From Bacillus_AB infantis_B (GTDB taxonomy: Bacteria; Bacillota; Bacilli; Bacillales; Cytobacillaceae): DNA of 64,000 nt. This document shows, piece by piece, positions 15,718 through 24,513 of this stretch. Position 1 is the stretch's first letter. Every line of letters starts with the position of its first letter. The notes below the pieces were generated by a model. The model was not told the origin of the DNA, did no database searches, and was given only the letters and a program-made list of their open reading frames with translations. The stretch spans positions 124,001-188,000 of the forward strand of contig NZ_VTER01000002.1 of assembly GCF_008180445.1 (NCBI RefSeq), read 5' to 3'. A program made the translations under genes and the position numbers.

Positions 15718-17529
15718 ATGAATAAAAAAAGCCTATTCAGCATAATAGCGTTAATAGCTATCGTTGCTCTTATTGCAGGAAGCGTTTTTCTTCAGAAGGA
15801 AAACGAAAATGAAGTAGTTATTAAAGAAGTTTCTGAAGAAAGAGTGTTAAATAATGCTTCGTCCTTCGCTAAGATTTATGGATACATAAGATTCTATCAC
15901 CCTAGTGATGAAAATGAAAAAGTGGACTGGGATAAGTTTGCTGTATATGGATTAGAAAAAGTAAAAAGCTCCAAAAATGATAAGGATTTAATTCAGAACC
16001 TAAATGAGTTATTTATCCCTATTGCACCGACAATAGAAATCTCAAATAAGCCATCCCCTTTGAAAGCTCCATATAATAAAATTAATTTAAAAGAACCTGA
16101 ACTAAATATGGTCTTCTGGCAACATTCAGGATTAGGAACAGCGTATGCTAAACAACAAGGATCCTATAAAAGTCAACGCATCATTACTCCTATAGACATT
16201 ACCTCTAAGAACAATAATAATCTTTTATTTGAAGAAAAGCCGCCTCCTGGTGAAATAAAGACATATCCAATTACAGAAGATGTGTACCTGCATATGCCTA
16301 TTTCCTTGTACTATCAACATAACAAAACGTTAGGAGCAACTTCAGAAACAAGCAAGGAATTCCAAAAGAGGTTGAAGGCTATAAATAACACTCCTATAAA
16401 CGACGTGGAAGACTCGGAAGTTAAGATGGCTGCCATTACAGTATATTGGAACGTCATTCAACATTTTTATCCTTACCATTTAGAATCTGAGTTGAATTGG
16501 TCAAATGAGCTTGAAGCAATGCTTAAGCGTTCTGAGGATGAGGAAATAACAAATGTACTGAAGGAAACGACAGTGCTTTTGAAAGATGGCCACGCAAACA
16601 TCATTAATCAAAACAAAAATAATGGTTGGTTCTCGAGGCTGCCTTTTCAAATTGAACGTATTGATAATAGATTTTTCGTAGCCAATCTAGACGAAGAAGC
16701 CCCGGTCAAGTTAGGTGATGAACTATTATCGATTGATGGAGTAGATGCTCAGACCTTCTTTGAAAATGAATGTAAATTTATTTCTGGTTCTCATCAATAC
16801 CAAGAATACCGAGCGTTAGAAACAATGATTTCAGGTAAAGAAAATCAAGTGGCAGAGCTTGTTGTCAAAAGAGAAGGTGAGAAATTAAATCTGGAGGCTA
16901 TTTATGCAAATAAGGCTAAAACTTTGGTGCCGCCGTTCAAAGAACTAGAACAGGGTGTGTATTATATAAATTTAACAGGGGATTTTAAGACCTATTTAGA
17001 TCAAAATATGAATAAATTAATGAACGCTAAGGCTATCATTTTTGATGTTAGAGGGTATATCACGAGGATTCAAGATGCAGTAACCTTGATTTCGTATTTA
17101 ACTAAAGAAACGATAACTGGACCAAAATATAAAATCCCAACTACTATTTACCCTAACCAAGAGGGAATTACTTTTGATGATGTCAGTTGGAAAATAGAAC
17201 CTAACAAAACCTATTTAGAAGGGAAAAAGTATATTCTTGTTGACCCATCGGCTCTAAGTGCTTCAGAATCCTTTTTAGGAATGATGGAAGATAATCAGTT
17301 GGCTGAATTTATAGGTCAACCATCTGCAGGAGTTAATGGAGATATTAATCAAGTGTCATTACCTGGAGGTCTTTTATTTCAGTTTACTGGACTTAAGACT
17401 GTTAAAAAAGATGGGAGCCAGCATCATTTAATTGGTATAGAGCCGAACTATCCTATTAGCAAAACAATAGAAGATGTATTAAGTGGTGAAGATAAGTATA
17501 TAAGTAAAGCTTTGGAGCTTATAAATTAG
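15718..17529 (+). CDS. S41 family (tail-specific/C-terminal processing) peptidase
   Basis: This 603-aa protein has an N-terminal membrane anchor (residues 7-25, SIIALIAIVALIAGSVFL) and a large extracytoplasmic part. A PDZ-like segment (APVKLGDELLSIDGVDAQTF) lies near residues 325-345. The S41 catalytic domain follows: 'YYINLTGDF', 'AIIFDVRGY', 'KYILVDPSALSASESFLGMM' with the nucleophile serine near 514, and 'GIEPNYPI'. The start has GAGGAGGAG upstream. It is a single-gene unit of the island closed by its own terminator. Substrate is unknown. Confidence 0.82.
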   Translation: MNKKSLFSIIALIAIVALIAGSVFLQKENENEVVIKEVSEERVLNNASSFAKIYGYIRFYHPSDENEKVDWDKFAVYGLEKVKSSKNDKDLIQNLNELFIPIAPTIEISNKPSPLKAPYNKINLKEPELNMVFWQHSGLGTAYAKQQGSYKSQRIITPIDITSKNNNNLLFEEKPPPGEIKTYPITEDVYLHMPISLYYQHNKTLGATSETSKEFQKRLKAINNTPINDVEDSEVKMAAITVYWNVIQHFYPYHLESELNWSNELEAMLKRSEDEEITNVLKETTVLLKDGHANIINQNKNNGWFSRLPFQIERIDNRFFVANLDEEAPVKLGDELLSIDGVDAQTFFENECKFISGSHQYQEYRALETMISGKENQVAELVVKREGEKLNLEAIYANKAKTLVPPFKELEQGVYYINLTGDFKTYLDQNMNKLMNAKAIIFDVRGYITRIQDAVTLISYLTKETITGPKYKIPTTIYPNQEGITFDDVSWKIEPNKTYLEGKKYILVDPSALSASESFLGMMEDNQLAEFIGQPSAGVNGDINQVSLPGGLLFQFTGLKTVKKDGSQHHLIGIEPNYPISKTIEDVLSGEDKYISKALELIN

Positions 17530-17556
17530 CACCTGGAATTTTTCTAGGTGCTTTTT
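17528..17556 (+). terminator. Terminator of S41 peptidase gene
   Basis: AGCACCT pairs with AGGTGCT, followed by TTTTT; the stem begins in the stop codon region. Confidence 0.8.
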
Positions 17557-17573
17557 GGTGTTTTCTTATAGTA

Positions 17574-17680
17574 TGTGAAGAAATGCACTTAAACAATAGG
17601 GTGCTTATGTTAAAGATCAGCTGCCAAACCAGGCAGTTTTTTCTTATATAACAAACGGGGCAGGTAAGTGAAAGAAGAGC
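17574..17680 (+). repeat. Island repeat copy 7 (type A plus leader)
   Basis: It contains TGCACTTAAACAATAGGGTG, CTTATGTTAAAGATC, hairpin AGCTGCC-AAACCA-GGCAGT with a T run, and ACAAACGGGGCAGGTAAGTG. Confidence 0.88.
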
Positions 17681-17806
17681 TAGCTGCAGAGTATAACAAA
17701 TGTATAATATAAGAATTATCTCTTAATCAATAATTATGATGGTTCGAAGTCATTGGCATATACTGGATAGTCTTTTTTAATTGCTAAGTTGGGGGGAGGG
17801 GAAAGC

Positions 17807-18232
17807 ATGAAGATAGTGCAGCAGTGGAGCCAACAGGATAGTGAATATATAAGAAAGAAAGTAATCGAGCATAATCTGAGAAATATTCCTGATAAAGTAA
17901 AACATCCAGTGAAAAAAGTAAGTTTTATACTTAGAGATGAAAAAGACAATATTTTGGGCGGGATAACAGGGACAATATTTTGGTACCATCTACATATAGA
18001 TTTCTTATGGGTGGATGAAACTCTAAGGGGTAAAGGTTATGGAGAGAAGTTATTACAAAGCATCGAGGAAATTGCTATAACTAATAAATGCAGATTAATT
18101 CAACTAGATACTTTTAGTTTCCAAGCACCAAAGTTTTATCAAAAGTTTGGTTATGAAGTGGTTGGGATAGTTGAAGAACACCCTGTAAAAGAATTTCAAC
18201 AATATTTTCTGCTGAAGAGATTGGCTTATTAG
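17807..18232 (+). CDS. GNAT family N-acetyltransferase
   Basis: This 141-aa single-domain acetyltransferase has the acetyl-CoA motif RGKGYGEKLL at about residues 80-89, the preceding strand IDFLWVDETL and the closing PKFYQKFGYEVVG. The ATG at 17807 follows GGGGGGAGGGG. It is an island unit between leader copy 7 and a type B module. Acceptor substrate is unknown. Confidence 0.85.
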   Translation: MKIVQQWSQQDSEYIRKKVIEHNLRNIPDKVKHPVKKVSFILRDEKDNILGGITGTIFWYHLHIDFLWVDETLRGKGYGEKLLQSIEEIAITNKCRLIQLDTFSFQAPKFYQKFGYEVVGIVEEHPVKEFQQYFLLKRLAY

Positions 18233-18245
18233 TATTCTTCTTTAA

Positions 18246-18285
18246 GAGCGTTAATCCAAGAAGGGTTGACGTTCTTTTTATTGAA
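18246..18285 (+). repeat. Type B terminator module (no leader)
   Basis: AGCGTTAATCC..GGGTTGACGTTC followed by TTTTT is the type B hairpin; no GGGGCAG leader follows. Confidence 0.65.
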
Positions 18286-18339
18286 TATATGTTCCAAAAG
18301 GAAAGCTTTCCTTCTATTTCAAAAATCACAGGAGGGATT

Positions 18340-18945
18340 ATGTTGCATATATTGGAGCTTAATAGAGATGAGAAAAAGTATGATGGAATAGTAACAAAAA
18401 TATGTGAAAGTAAAGATAAAAATACCAGGATCCTTTACTTCAACCTTTCAAAAAATAATGAAGAGATACCTCCTCATATTCACCCGCAAGGAGAAGATAG
18501 TGCTTATGTTCTTCAGGGTTCCCTAAGTTATTACATAGACTTGGACGAATGTATTACAGTAAAAGCAGGGGAATTGGTTACAGGGTGGTCAAACGTAATT
18601 CACGATTATAAAAATGTATCAGAGAATAATGTTCGTTTCCTTGTTTTTGCGACGCCTGAAGATAATTTAACCGTTTACCCAAGCATAGATAGTTCACAGA
18701 TAGTAAAAATACCAATTCAAGAACGCCATTTCCTTTGTTTAGATAACAAAGTAAAAATCGCTTCTAATTTTACTACTTACAACACCATAGAAATTAGTGG
18801 AATATATTATGAAGAGAAAGAGGATGTCTTTAAGGTATTTTTAGACCTAGCCAATAACGTTTTGTATACTTTTGAAGATGAAGCTGTAGTAATCGAAAGT
18901 TTAACTCCTAAGCGGTTTTTGAGATTTTCAGAACGTAAAATATAA
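18340..18945 (+). CDS. Cupin-domain protein
   Basis: This 201-aa soluble protein has a cupin beta-barrel at about residues 25-105. Motif 1 reads PPHIHPQGEDSAYVLQGSLS, with HxH and E metal ligands, and motif 2 is GELVTGWSNVIHDYKN. The remaining 90 residues are strand-rich and may be a second, degenerate barrel. AGGAGGGATT fixes the ATG at 18340. Enzymatic role is unknown. Confidence 0.75.
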   Translation: MLHILELNRDEKKYDGIVTKICESKDKNTRILYFNLSKNNEEIPPHIHPQGEDSAYVLQGSLSYYIDLDECITVKAGELVTGWSNVIHDYKNVSENNVRFLVFATPEDNLTVYPSIDSSQIVKIPIQERHFLCLDNKVKIASNFTTYNTIEISGIYYEEKEDVFKVFLDLANNVLYTFEDEAVVIESLTPKRFLRFSERKI

Positions 18946-19068
18946 TCACACACCTATACTTTAATAACAGAATTCATTGATATGAGTTTAACTAATGTCA
19001 GTTAGTACTTTGTGAATAAGTCCACTGTAAAGGTACTACCCCCTGATTCAGGCGGCCTTTCTAATTTT

Positions 19069-19096
19069 ACAAAAGGGGCAGGTTAGCTCAAGAAGG
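19069..19096 (+). repeat. Leader repeat copy 8
   Basis: TTACAAAAGGGGCAGGTTAG followed by CTCAAGAAGG; preceded by a weak GGCGGCCTTTC module. Confidence 0.75.
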
Positions 19097-19154
19097 AATT
19101 TAGGATACTATGCATAAATATATTAATAAAGACAACTACTTGGAGGAGGTCTGT

Positions 19155-19628
19155 TTGAAAAAACTAATCGTTTTATTTCTGGGTTTGTTGCTAATTGGAT
19201 GCTCGAATACAAAACAAACAATCAAAGAAGATAACTGGGAAGAAAGTGCAACATTAGTTAGAGAAGTTATTATTACAGACGATGGACAAAAAGGGGAATT
19301 TGTTTTTCGTATCGGAGATAACGGTAAACTAGGATTTGGAGAGTATGGCCCTTTTATTGCAGGTCAGTCACAAAAATATATGTGGCATTTTTGGGGAGAG
19401 GAGAAAGTTCTAACTAAACCATTTAAAGTAATGGGAATCAGCAAAGAAACAGGTGAGGAAATAACAGTCTTCCAGTTACCAGCCAGTAATAATCTTGTTC
19501 CTAATACTGGAGCAGATCATCATCTTCCATCCTCAATGATGCTGCCAAGCCAAGGATTATGGAGATTAGAAGCCTATTTCGATGATAAATTGTTTGGGAA
19601 TGTTGTTGTTAATGTTGAAGAACAATAA
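19155..19628 (+). CDS. Lipoprotein, possibly DUF4871 family
   Basis: This 157-aa protein has a lipobox LLLIGC at residues 13-18 (mature Cys18). 'GQSQKYMWHFWGEEKVLT' in the middle and 'GLWRLEAYFDDKLFGNVVV' at the C-terminus suggest an Ig-like beta domain of the DUF4871 type; that family name is from memory and uncertain. The TTG start is supported by GGAGGAGGT. It is an island unit flanked by leader copies on both sides. Confidence 0.65.
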   Translation: MKKLIVLFLGLLLIGCSNTKQTIKEDNWEESATLVREVIITDDGQKGEFVFRIGDNGKLGFGEYGPFIAGQSQKYMWHFWGEEKVLTKPFKVMGISKETGEEITVFQLPASNNLVPNTGADHHLPSSMMLPSQGLWRLEAYFDDKLFGNVVVNVEEQ

Positions 19629-19634
19629 GTTTAA

Positions 19635-19720
19635 CGAAAGGGTGAGTTAATTCGGGAAGGATTAACCGCCTTTTTTGTTGAAGTCCTTATCGAGCTAACG
19701 GGGCAGGTTAGTAAAATAGA
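19635..19720 (+). repeat. Island repeat copy 9 (type B plus leader)
   Basis: GAGTTAATTC..GGATTAACCGCC with a T run (type B) is followed by GCTAACGGGGCAGGTTAGTA. Confidence 0.85.
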
Positions 19721-19818
19721 AAATACCATTTTTTTGAAACTCACCCCTTGATTTTCCGTAAATATATATGCACATCTCGTAAAATAAATAAGTCATTCTA
19801 AATGGGGAGGAATTGATA

Positions 19819-19944
19819 GTGGAATTAAGTAATAAAAATCAAAAAGTCTCAAAAGTAGTATGGGCAATAGCTGGTGGACTTTTTGGTTCAGGAGTTGGAG
19901 CGATAATTGGAATAATAGCTTACAATAAACAATGGTTAGGATAA
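19819..19944 (+). CDS. Small membrane protein (41 aa)
   Basis: A GTG start with GGGGAGG upstream opens a 41-aa reading frame: a basic N-terminus, one glycine-rich transmembrane helix (VVWAIAGGLFGSGVGAII) and a short tail ending QWLG. Position between leader copy 9 and a type A module matches the other units of the island, which supports it as a real gene. Function is unknown. Confidence 0.6.
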   Translation: MELSNKNQKVSKVVWAIAGGLFGSGVGAIIGIIAYNKQWLG

Positions 19945-19964
19945 AAGACTAATTATCTATTCAT

Positions 19965-20070
19965 TGTGAAAAATTGTACTTAAACTATTGGGTGCTTATG
20001 TTTCAGATCAGTTTCCAAACCCGGCAGCTTTTCTTATTTCATAAAAGGGGCAGTATTGTGGAATAAGAAA
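19965..20070 (+). repeat. Island repeat copy 10 (type A plus leader)
   Basis: It contains TTGTACTTAAACTATTGGGT, GCTTATGTTTCAGATCAG, CCGGCAGCTTTTCTT and ATAAAAGGGGCAGTATTGTG. No plus-strand gene follows. Confidence 0.8.
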
Positions 20071-20147
20071 TGCTGCCAATGTGTAGTAGACTCAAAAAGC
20101 GACACAAAAGGTATTCTATTTGGATACCTGGGATCAGCTGAAACTAT

Positions 20148-20648
20148 TTACTGATGATTAGAGTTACTTGGAATTTCAGTATTATTTGCTTTTCGAACCA
20201 ACATAATGTAAATTCTTGAGATCAGGAAGGTAGCTGTCAGTGTTATAAAGCTTATGTAGATATTCCAGCCTTTTTTGAACTTAATTAGACTGGTACGAGT
20301 TTCAAAAAAATATTCAAATAGTGTCATTGGAATACTGAAATAAAAGCATTTAGTAATTATACCAATCATATTTGAAGTCTTACTAACTTGGTTGTAATAA
20401 ACACATGCTATTGGGAAAAGTAGATAATCAAAGATGAAGCTTATATCGAACCATTTAAATAAATTTACTGGATATATGATTTTTCCTTTTGTGACGGCTA
20501 ATTTATCAAGAATTGAAGAGATAAATCCTTTAAAGAAGAAAATTAACATCCAGTCCTTTGTAGGAGGTTTCAATATAAGCTTAACGAACATAAACAGTCC
20601 AAAAATCAAGAAGATCCTTAAAATGTTCTTTTCAAATTTGAGTGTCAT
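20148..20648 (-). CDS. CBO0543-like integral membrane protein
   Basis: This 166-aa protein has four to five hydrophobic helices. 'LILKPPTKDWMLIFFFKGFI' near residues 24-43 and 'YPVNLFKWFDISFIFDYLLF' near 59-78 fit the family named CBO0543, a Firmicutes membrane protein of unknown role. Another small membrane protein gene lies 34 nt upstream on the same strand. The two form the only minus-strand operon in this part of the island. Confidence 0.65.
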   Translation of the reverse strand: MTLKFEKNILRIFLIFGLFMFVKLILKPPTKDWMLIFFFKGFISSILDKLAVTKGKIIYPVNLFKWFDISFIFDYLLFPIACVYYNQVSKTSNMIGIITKCFYFSIPMTLFEYFFETRTSLIKFKKGWNIYISFITLTATFLISRIYIMLVRKANNTEIPSNSNHQ

Positions 20649-20682
20649 TGATTCTTACCTCGCGCTTTAGATAATTTTAACT

Positions 20683-20826
20683 TTAGGATTGGGAGAGTTT
20701 TTTAATTTGTCTGTTCGTATCAACTGCGATTTTTATAAGGATTGCACTAAACAAACTAGATAGTAATGCAGCTCCAACACCCATCCAGATAATTGAAAGT
20801 AGCTTTCCTTTATAGTTTGGGAACAT
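20683..20826 (-). CDS. Small membrane protein (47 aa)
   Basis: The ATG at 20826 is preceded by AAAGGAGGAG. The peptide has one transmembrane helix (SIIWMGVGAALLSSLFSAIL) and a basic tail ending QIKKLSQS. It lies 34 nt before the CBO0543-like gene and is probably cotranscribed with it. Function is unknown. Confidence 0.65.
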   Translation of the reverse strand: MFPNYKGKLLSIIWMGVGAALLSSLFSAILIKIAVDTNRQIKKLSQS

Positions 20827-20984
20827 ACTCGTTCTCCTCCTTTGTCATAAATTTATGTTGTACAGAAGTGAAAAATTTATGTATTTAGTACATTTCAATG
20901 AACTCATCTTGTGAGAATACACAAACAAAATTGGGAACAGCACGAAAAAAAGTGTCATTGAAGAAATTCATTAAGAACTCTGCA

Positions 20985-21085
20985 AATCTGGGCGGCTTTC
21001 TTATTCCATAAAAGGGTGCTTATGATCAGGTTCCAGAAGCAGGCAGCTTTTCTTATTCCATAAACGGGGCAGGATTATTGAATAC
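20985..21085 (+). repeat. Island repeat copy 11 (one and a half type A modules plus leader)
   Basis: A partial module (GGGCGGCTTTCTTATTCCAT) is followed by a second one (AAGGGTGCTTATGATCAGG, GCAGGCAGCTTTTCTT) and ATAAACGGGGCAGGATTATT. This looks like a junction between two neighbouring copies. Confidence 0.8.
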
Positions 21086-21131
21086 TAACAGTTCTATTAT
21101 GAAAGATGTTAACAATAGGAAGTGATTATAA

Positions 21132-21695
21132 ATGTCAGTCTTCATTCAAAATAGTCATATAAGCCTGATTAACTCGATTAAGTTTAATAAGAAAGATTTC
21201 ACAGTGTTAAGTATTGGAGTTATGTTAAGAGATTTTGAAGGTTTTACTAACAATTTCATAAAAGCTACACTTAAATTTCCTTTATACTTGGTTTTACCAA
21301 TGATGTTCATAGATGATGAGGAAGTAGGACAAATGAAACTGCTTAATATTGAATATCAAATAAATAAAAAAAGTGAATGGATGACTCTCAAAGTAGAAAC
21401 AAATGCTCAATTAAAACTAATAATGGGATATTGTGAGTGGTCTGCTTGTAATGGGGTTGGCTCGTTTTTGTTTCAAGGTAATGGCATCCATTATGGTGAT
21501 TTATGGCCAAATGTGGAATGGATTCATCCAACAGAGTTCCCTAATCTTGATTGGAAAAAGGTAGCAACATTCATTGATATACATGAAGTTGGATTCACTG
21601 TAATAACTAATGATAATAGAATCAATAGTACAATAAAAATGTTAAATTACATTCCAAAAGAGTACGAAATTGACCTTGATAAAAGTGATATTTAA
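21132..21695 (+). CDS. Hypothetical cytosolic protein
   Basis: This 187-aa protein has no signal peptide. It has a hydrophobic segment FPLYLVLPMMFI near residue 56 and a distinctive aromatic region YCEWSACNGVGSFLFQGNGI (about 97-116), followed by WPNVEWIHPTEFPNLDW. The start follows AGGAAGTGAT. I do not recognise the family. It is an island unit with a leader repeat 72 nt before the start. Confidence 0.55.
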   Translation: MSVFIQNSHISLINSIKFNKKDFTVLSIGVMLRDFEGFTNNFIKATLKFPLYLVLPMMFIDDEEVGQMKLLNIEYQINKKSEWMTLKVETNAQLKLIMGYCEWSACNGVGSFLFQGNGIHYGDLWPNVEWIHPTEFPNLDWKKVATFIDIHEVGFTVITNDNRINSTIKMLNYIPKEYEIDLDKSDI

Positions 21696-21711
21696 TTTCA
21701 GTGTTCTTAAA

Positions 21712-21800
21712 GTAAAGGGTGCTTATGTTCCAGATCAGCTGCTACACCAGGCAGTTTTTCTTATTTGATAAAATGGGCAGGTTAGCTCAATAAGACGGAT
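21712..21800 (+). repeat. Island repeat copy 12 (type A plus leader)
   Basis: AAAGGGTGCTTATGTTCCAG, AGCTGC..GGCAGT with TTTTTC, then ATAAAATGGGCAGGTTAGCT. Confidence 0.88.
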
Positions 21801-21845
21801 AGAAATTCCGATATATCAAATATAAGTTTCAAAGGTGGGAAATAA

Positions 21846-21974
21846 ATGCCGAGTAAGAATTTTAAAGAAGTTGGAGTAGATAGCCAATTAGTGGTTGTCC
21901 ATTTTGACCCATTGGTTGTTGGATACTTTGTATGGTCTTATTTGCTGGGATCGGACTATTATTCTTTAGGATGA
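21846..21974 (+). pseudogene. Small protein gene, possibly frameshifted
   Basis: The frame from the ATG at 21846 (weak upstream AGGTGGG) reads 42 codons: a soluble start MPSKNFKEVGVDSQL, then a hydrophobic but irregular end. A different frame over the last 75 bases encodes a clean transmembrane helix with basic tail (CMVLFAGIGLLFF then RMKKK), stopping at 21986. Many small genes of this island end this way, so an indel near 21930 is plausible. The evidence is compositional only. Confidence 0.35.
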
Positions 21975-21998
21975 AGAAAAAATAAGCAATTGATGTTT

Positions 21999-22025
21999 CA
22001 CTAAGGGGCTGAATTGAATCAAGAA
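21999..22025 (+). repeat. Leader repeat copy 13 (diverged)
   Basis: CACTAAGGGGCTGAATTGAA is a degraded leader 56 nt before the next gene. Confidence 0.5.
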
Positions 22026-22054
22026 GTGCTTTAATAAAAGATGGGGGCTAATTT

Positions 22055-22285
22055 ATGAAAATTGAAGTGAAAGATGATGACAAGGTAATAATTAATGATT
22101 TTAAATTTTCTGGTCATATTGACAAAAACCAAAGCTGTTCTGATTGCAAATTTAATTTAGTATACTATGAAGATTTTGATGCTTATTTTTGCCCTCAATG
22201 TAATAACTGGACTGAATCCAAATGCAGTGACCCTTATTGTACATGCTGCCCTAATCGCCCTGAAAAACCTTTACCACACAAATAA
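22055..22285 (+). CDS. Small zinc-ribbon-like protein
   Basis: This 76-aa protein has cysteine pairs CSDC (about residues 28-31) and CPQC (46-49), plus a Cys-rich tail CSDPYCTCC, arranged as one or two zinc knuckles. The start follows GGGGG. It is a one-gene island unit. It could bind metal or nucleic acid; nothing further can be said. Confidence 0.6.
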   Translation: MKIEVKDDDKVIINDFKFSGHIDKNQSCSDCKFNLVYYEDFDAYFCPQCNNWTESKCSDPYCTCCPNRPEKPLPHK

Positions 22286-22290
22286 TACTT

Positions 22291-22378
22291 TCACTAACGG
22301 GTGCGTGATCCAAGAAGGATTGGCGGCCTTTTTTGTTGAATTCCTAATTAGCTAACGGGGCAGGTTAGTGAAAAAAGA
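22291..22378 (+). repeat. Island repeat copy 14 (type B plus leader)
   Basis: ACTAACGGGTGCGTGATCC, a hairpin with AAGAAGGATTGGCGGCC and a T run, then AGCTAACGGGGCAGGTTAGT. Confidence 0.88.
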
Positions 22379-22497
22379 AAAATATTACTTTACTACATAA
22401 GAGCAATGTTTAAATAAAGTGTCAGAAAGTTCTAAATAAAAATTTACCATCTTACAATATATGGTATATTTATTGCATAAAGAGAAAGGGTGAGTAT

Positions 22498-23721
22498 ATG
22501 GGAGTATGGAAGAATCCAATCCTTTTGGTATCAGGAATTGGAGTCTCATATTTAGGCAACTGGATGTACTTAATAGCACTGAATATTTCAATTCTGAATT
22601 TAACTGGATCTGCAGCAGCAGTTGCAGGGCTATTTATTATTAGACCTATCGCTATCTTGGTTACAAACACCTGGTCTGGTAGTGTTATTGATCGGGTAAA
22701 CAAAAGAAAATTGATGATTCTTATTGATATTGTTAGAGGGGCATTGGTGCTTTTTATTCCTTTCATTGAGACATTATGGGTTATCTATTTGGTTTTATTG
22801 TTGGCTAATATGGTAGGAGCATTCTTCGGGCCGAGCTCATCTATATATATAACGAAATTAGTCCCATCCGAAAGTCGAAAGAGATTCAATTCAATTATGA
22901 GCATGACTAGTTCAGGTGCTTTTCTGTTAGGTCCAGCAATTGCAGGAATCCTGATTATGTATGTAGGCACAGACTTGTGTATCATTATCAATGCTATTAC
23001 TTTTATCGTTTGTGCATTCTTCATTTATCTGCTTCCTAATGTAGATGAGAATTTGGATAATGTAAGAGATCCAATACGCTGGCAAACTCTTTTGGAAGAC
23101 TGGAAAGCAGTTAGAAAGTTTGTTGTGAAAGCTAAATTTTTTGTATTAGTTTACTTATTATTTCAGGGAGCAATGTTAATCGGATTTGCATTAGACTCAC
23201 AAGAAGTGACATTTATAAAGAAACAACTTCATTTATCAGATCGTGATTATGGTCTTATTGTAAGTATAACTGGTATTGGTGCATTAGCTGGAGCATTTGT
23301 GTCTGCACTGGTAGCGAAGAAAGTACAATTAAAAATTTATTTAGGGGCCGGGATGTTCTTAACATCGATAGGTTATTTATTATTTTATTCGTCATTTAGT
23401 TTTGGAACAGCAACGGCTGCCTTTATGTTTTTAGGTTTCTTTATGGCATTCGCCAATGCTGGTTATGCGACTTTTTTCCAAAATAATGTACCCGTAAATA
23501 TAATGGGAAGGTTCGGAAGTATTGCTGATATGTTGCAAGGAAGTATTCAAATTGGGTTTACACTTATTTTAGGCTTTTTCTCTGAATGGTTCTCTCTACA
23601 AACAGTTTGTATAACATTTGCCCTGGTGGGGACATCACTTGCATTAGTTCTTTTTACGACAATATTAATGCCATCTAAAGCAGGTTTCTTTAGTGAGAAT
23701 GAAAAGACAGTTAATGGTTAA
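22498..23721 (+). CDS. MFS transporter (MFS_3-like efflux protein)
   Basis: This 407-aa protein has twelve predicted helices. The loop between helices 2 and 3 reads GSVIDRVNKRKLMI, the MFS motif A. 'FFGPSSSIYITKLVPSESRK' and the GPAIAGILI segment fit the macrolide/drug efflux-like MFS_3 branch. The ATG at 22498 follows AAGGGTGAG. It is the largest transporter in the island and is preceded by leader copy 14. Substrate is unknown. Confidence 0.85.
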   Translation: MGVWKNPILLVSGIGVSYLGNWMYLIALNISILNLTGSAAAVAGLFIIRPIAILVTNTWSGSVIDRVNKRKLMILIDIVRGALVLFIPFIETLWVIYLVLLLANMVGAFFGPSSSIYITKLVPSESRKRFNSIMSMTSSGAFLLGPAIAGILIMYVGTDLCIIINAITFIVCAFFIYLLPNVDENLDNVRDPIRWQTLLEDWKAVRKFVVKAKFFVLVYLLFQGAMLIGFALDSQEVTFIKKQLHLSDRDYGLIVSITGIGALAGAFVSALVAKKVQLKIYLGAGMFLTSIGYLLFYSSFSFGTATAAFMFLGFFMAFANAGYATFFQNNVPVNIMGRFGSIADMLQGSIQIGFTLILGFFSEWFSLQTVCITFALVGTSLALVLFTTILMPSKAGFFSENEKTVNG

Positions 23722-23868
23722 GTGAGGCCAGGTGCAAAATCAAATAATCCTGGAGGAAATAAAAAAGTCGATAAAATTTGGTGATTTTTTATCCTCTTAT
23801 TTTAATAACGATACGTTTTGGAGTGGTAACCTTGTATAGATATAATATTGTGTAGTGGAGTGAATATA

Positions 23869-24039
23869 TTGGAATTCTTAATCATTTTAATTATAGGGAT
23901 GTTATTCTTAGCAGTTGGTACTATAGCATTTTTCCCTCCTCCTAAATTACCTTGGAAGATAAGGTTTATCATTATCTTCTTCGGAGTCGGATTTACGTTG
24001 TATTCTATCCTGGGATTATTCGGTTTAGTACCTTCTTAA
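23869..24039 (+). CDS. Small membrane protein (56 aa)
   Basis: The TTG at 23869 has GGAGTG seven bases upstream. The peptide has two hydrophobic helices (FLIILIIGMLFLAVGTIAFF and RFIIIFFGVGFTLYSILGLF) separated by PPPKLPWK. The stop is followed directly by a leader repeat. Function is unknown. Confidence 0.55.
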   Translation: MEFLIILIIGMLFLAVGTIAFFPPPKLPWKIRFIIIFFGVGFTLYSILGLFGLVPS

Positions 24040-24040
24040 A

Positions 24041-24082
24041 GAAAAGGGTGCTTATGTACTAACGGTGCAGTTTAGTTCAATT
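24041..24082 (+). repeat. Island repeat copy 15 (short)
   Basis: AAAAGGGTGCTTATGTACTA runs straight into ACGGTGCAGTTTAGTTCAA, as if the hairpin of the type A module had been deleted. Confidence 0.7.
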
Positions 24083-24169
24083 TTATTGTTTCCACTTCCT
24101 CCCACAAGTACGGTTATTAATGTTAAAGTTAAAATATAGTAAAAGCTAGAGAAGGAAGGAGCAATTTTA

Positions 24170-24322
24170 ATGGTGGTTGGTCTATTTGTATTAGGAATAA
24201 TACTTCTGATTATAAGTTTTTTAACACCTATTGCCTCAGGAACAACTTTATTGATTTCTGTTTTATTATTTGCTACTGCAATCGTGCTCTTATATAAAAA
24301 AAGAAGAAGATTAAATTCTTGA
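24170..24322 (+). CDS. Small membrane protein (50 aa)
   Basis: The ATG at 24170 follows GAAGGAAGGAG. The peptide has two hydrophobic helices (FVLGIILLIISFLTPI and LLISVLLFATAIVLLY) and ends KKRRRLNS. It lies between leader copies 15 and 16. Function is unknown. Confidence 0.6.
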   Translation: MVVGLFVLGIILLIISFLTPIASGTTLLISVLLFATAIVLLYKKRRRLNS

Positions 24323-24375
24323 TTCTAAATTAATGGTTAGCGTTATTACAACAAACAGTCCCAAGTTATTTATTC

Positions 24376-24448
24376 ACCAGAAGGGTGCGTTAATCTAATA
24401 AGGATTAGCGTTTTTTTGTACTAACGGGGCAGTTTAGTTGAAAAAGGA
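24376..24448 (+). repeat. Island repeat copy 16 (type B plus leader)
   Basis: GTGCGTTAATC..GGATTAGCG with seven T, then ACTAACGGGGCAGTTTAGTT. Confidence 0.88.
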
Positions 24449-24513
24449 CGAAGTAAATAGAAGGCTATAATACAAGTTGTATTCCATATAATCTCGTTTT
24501 GAAGGAGATGGCT

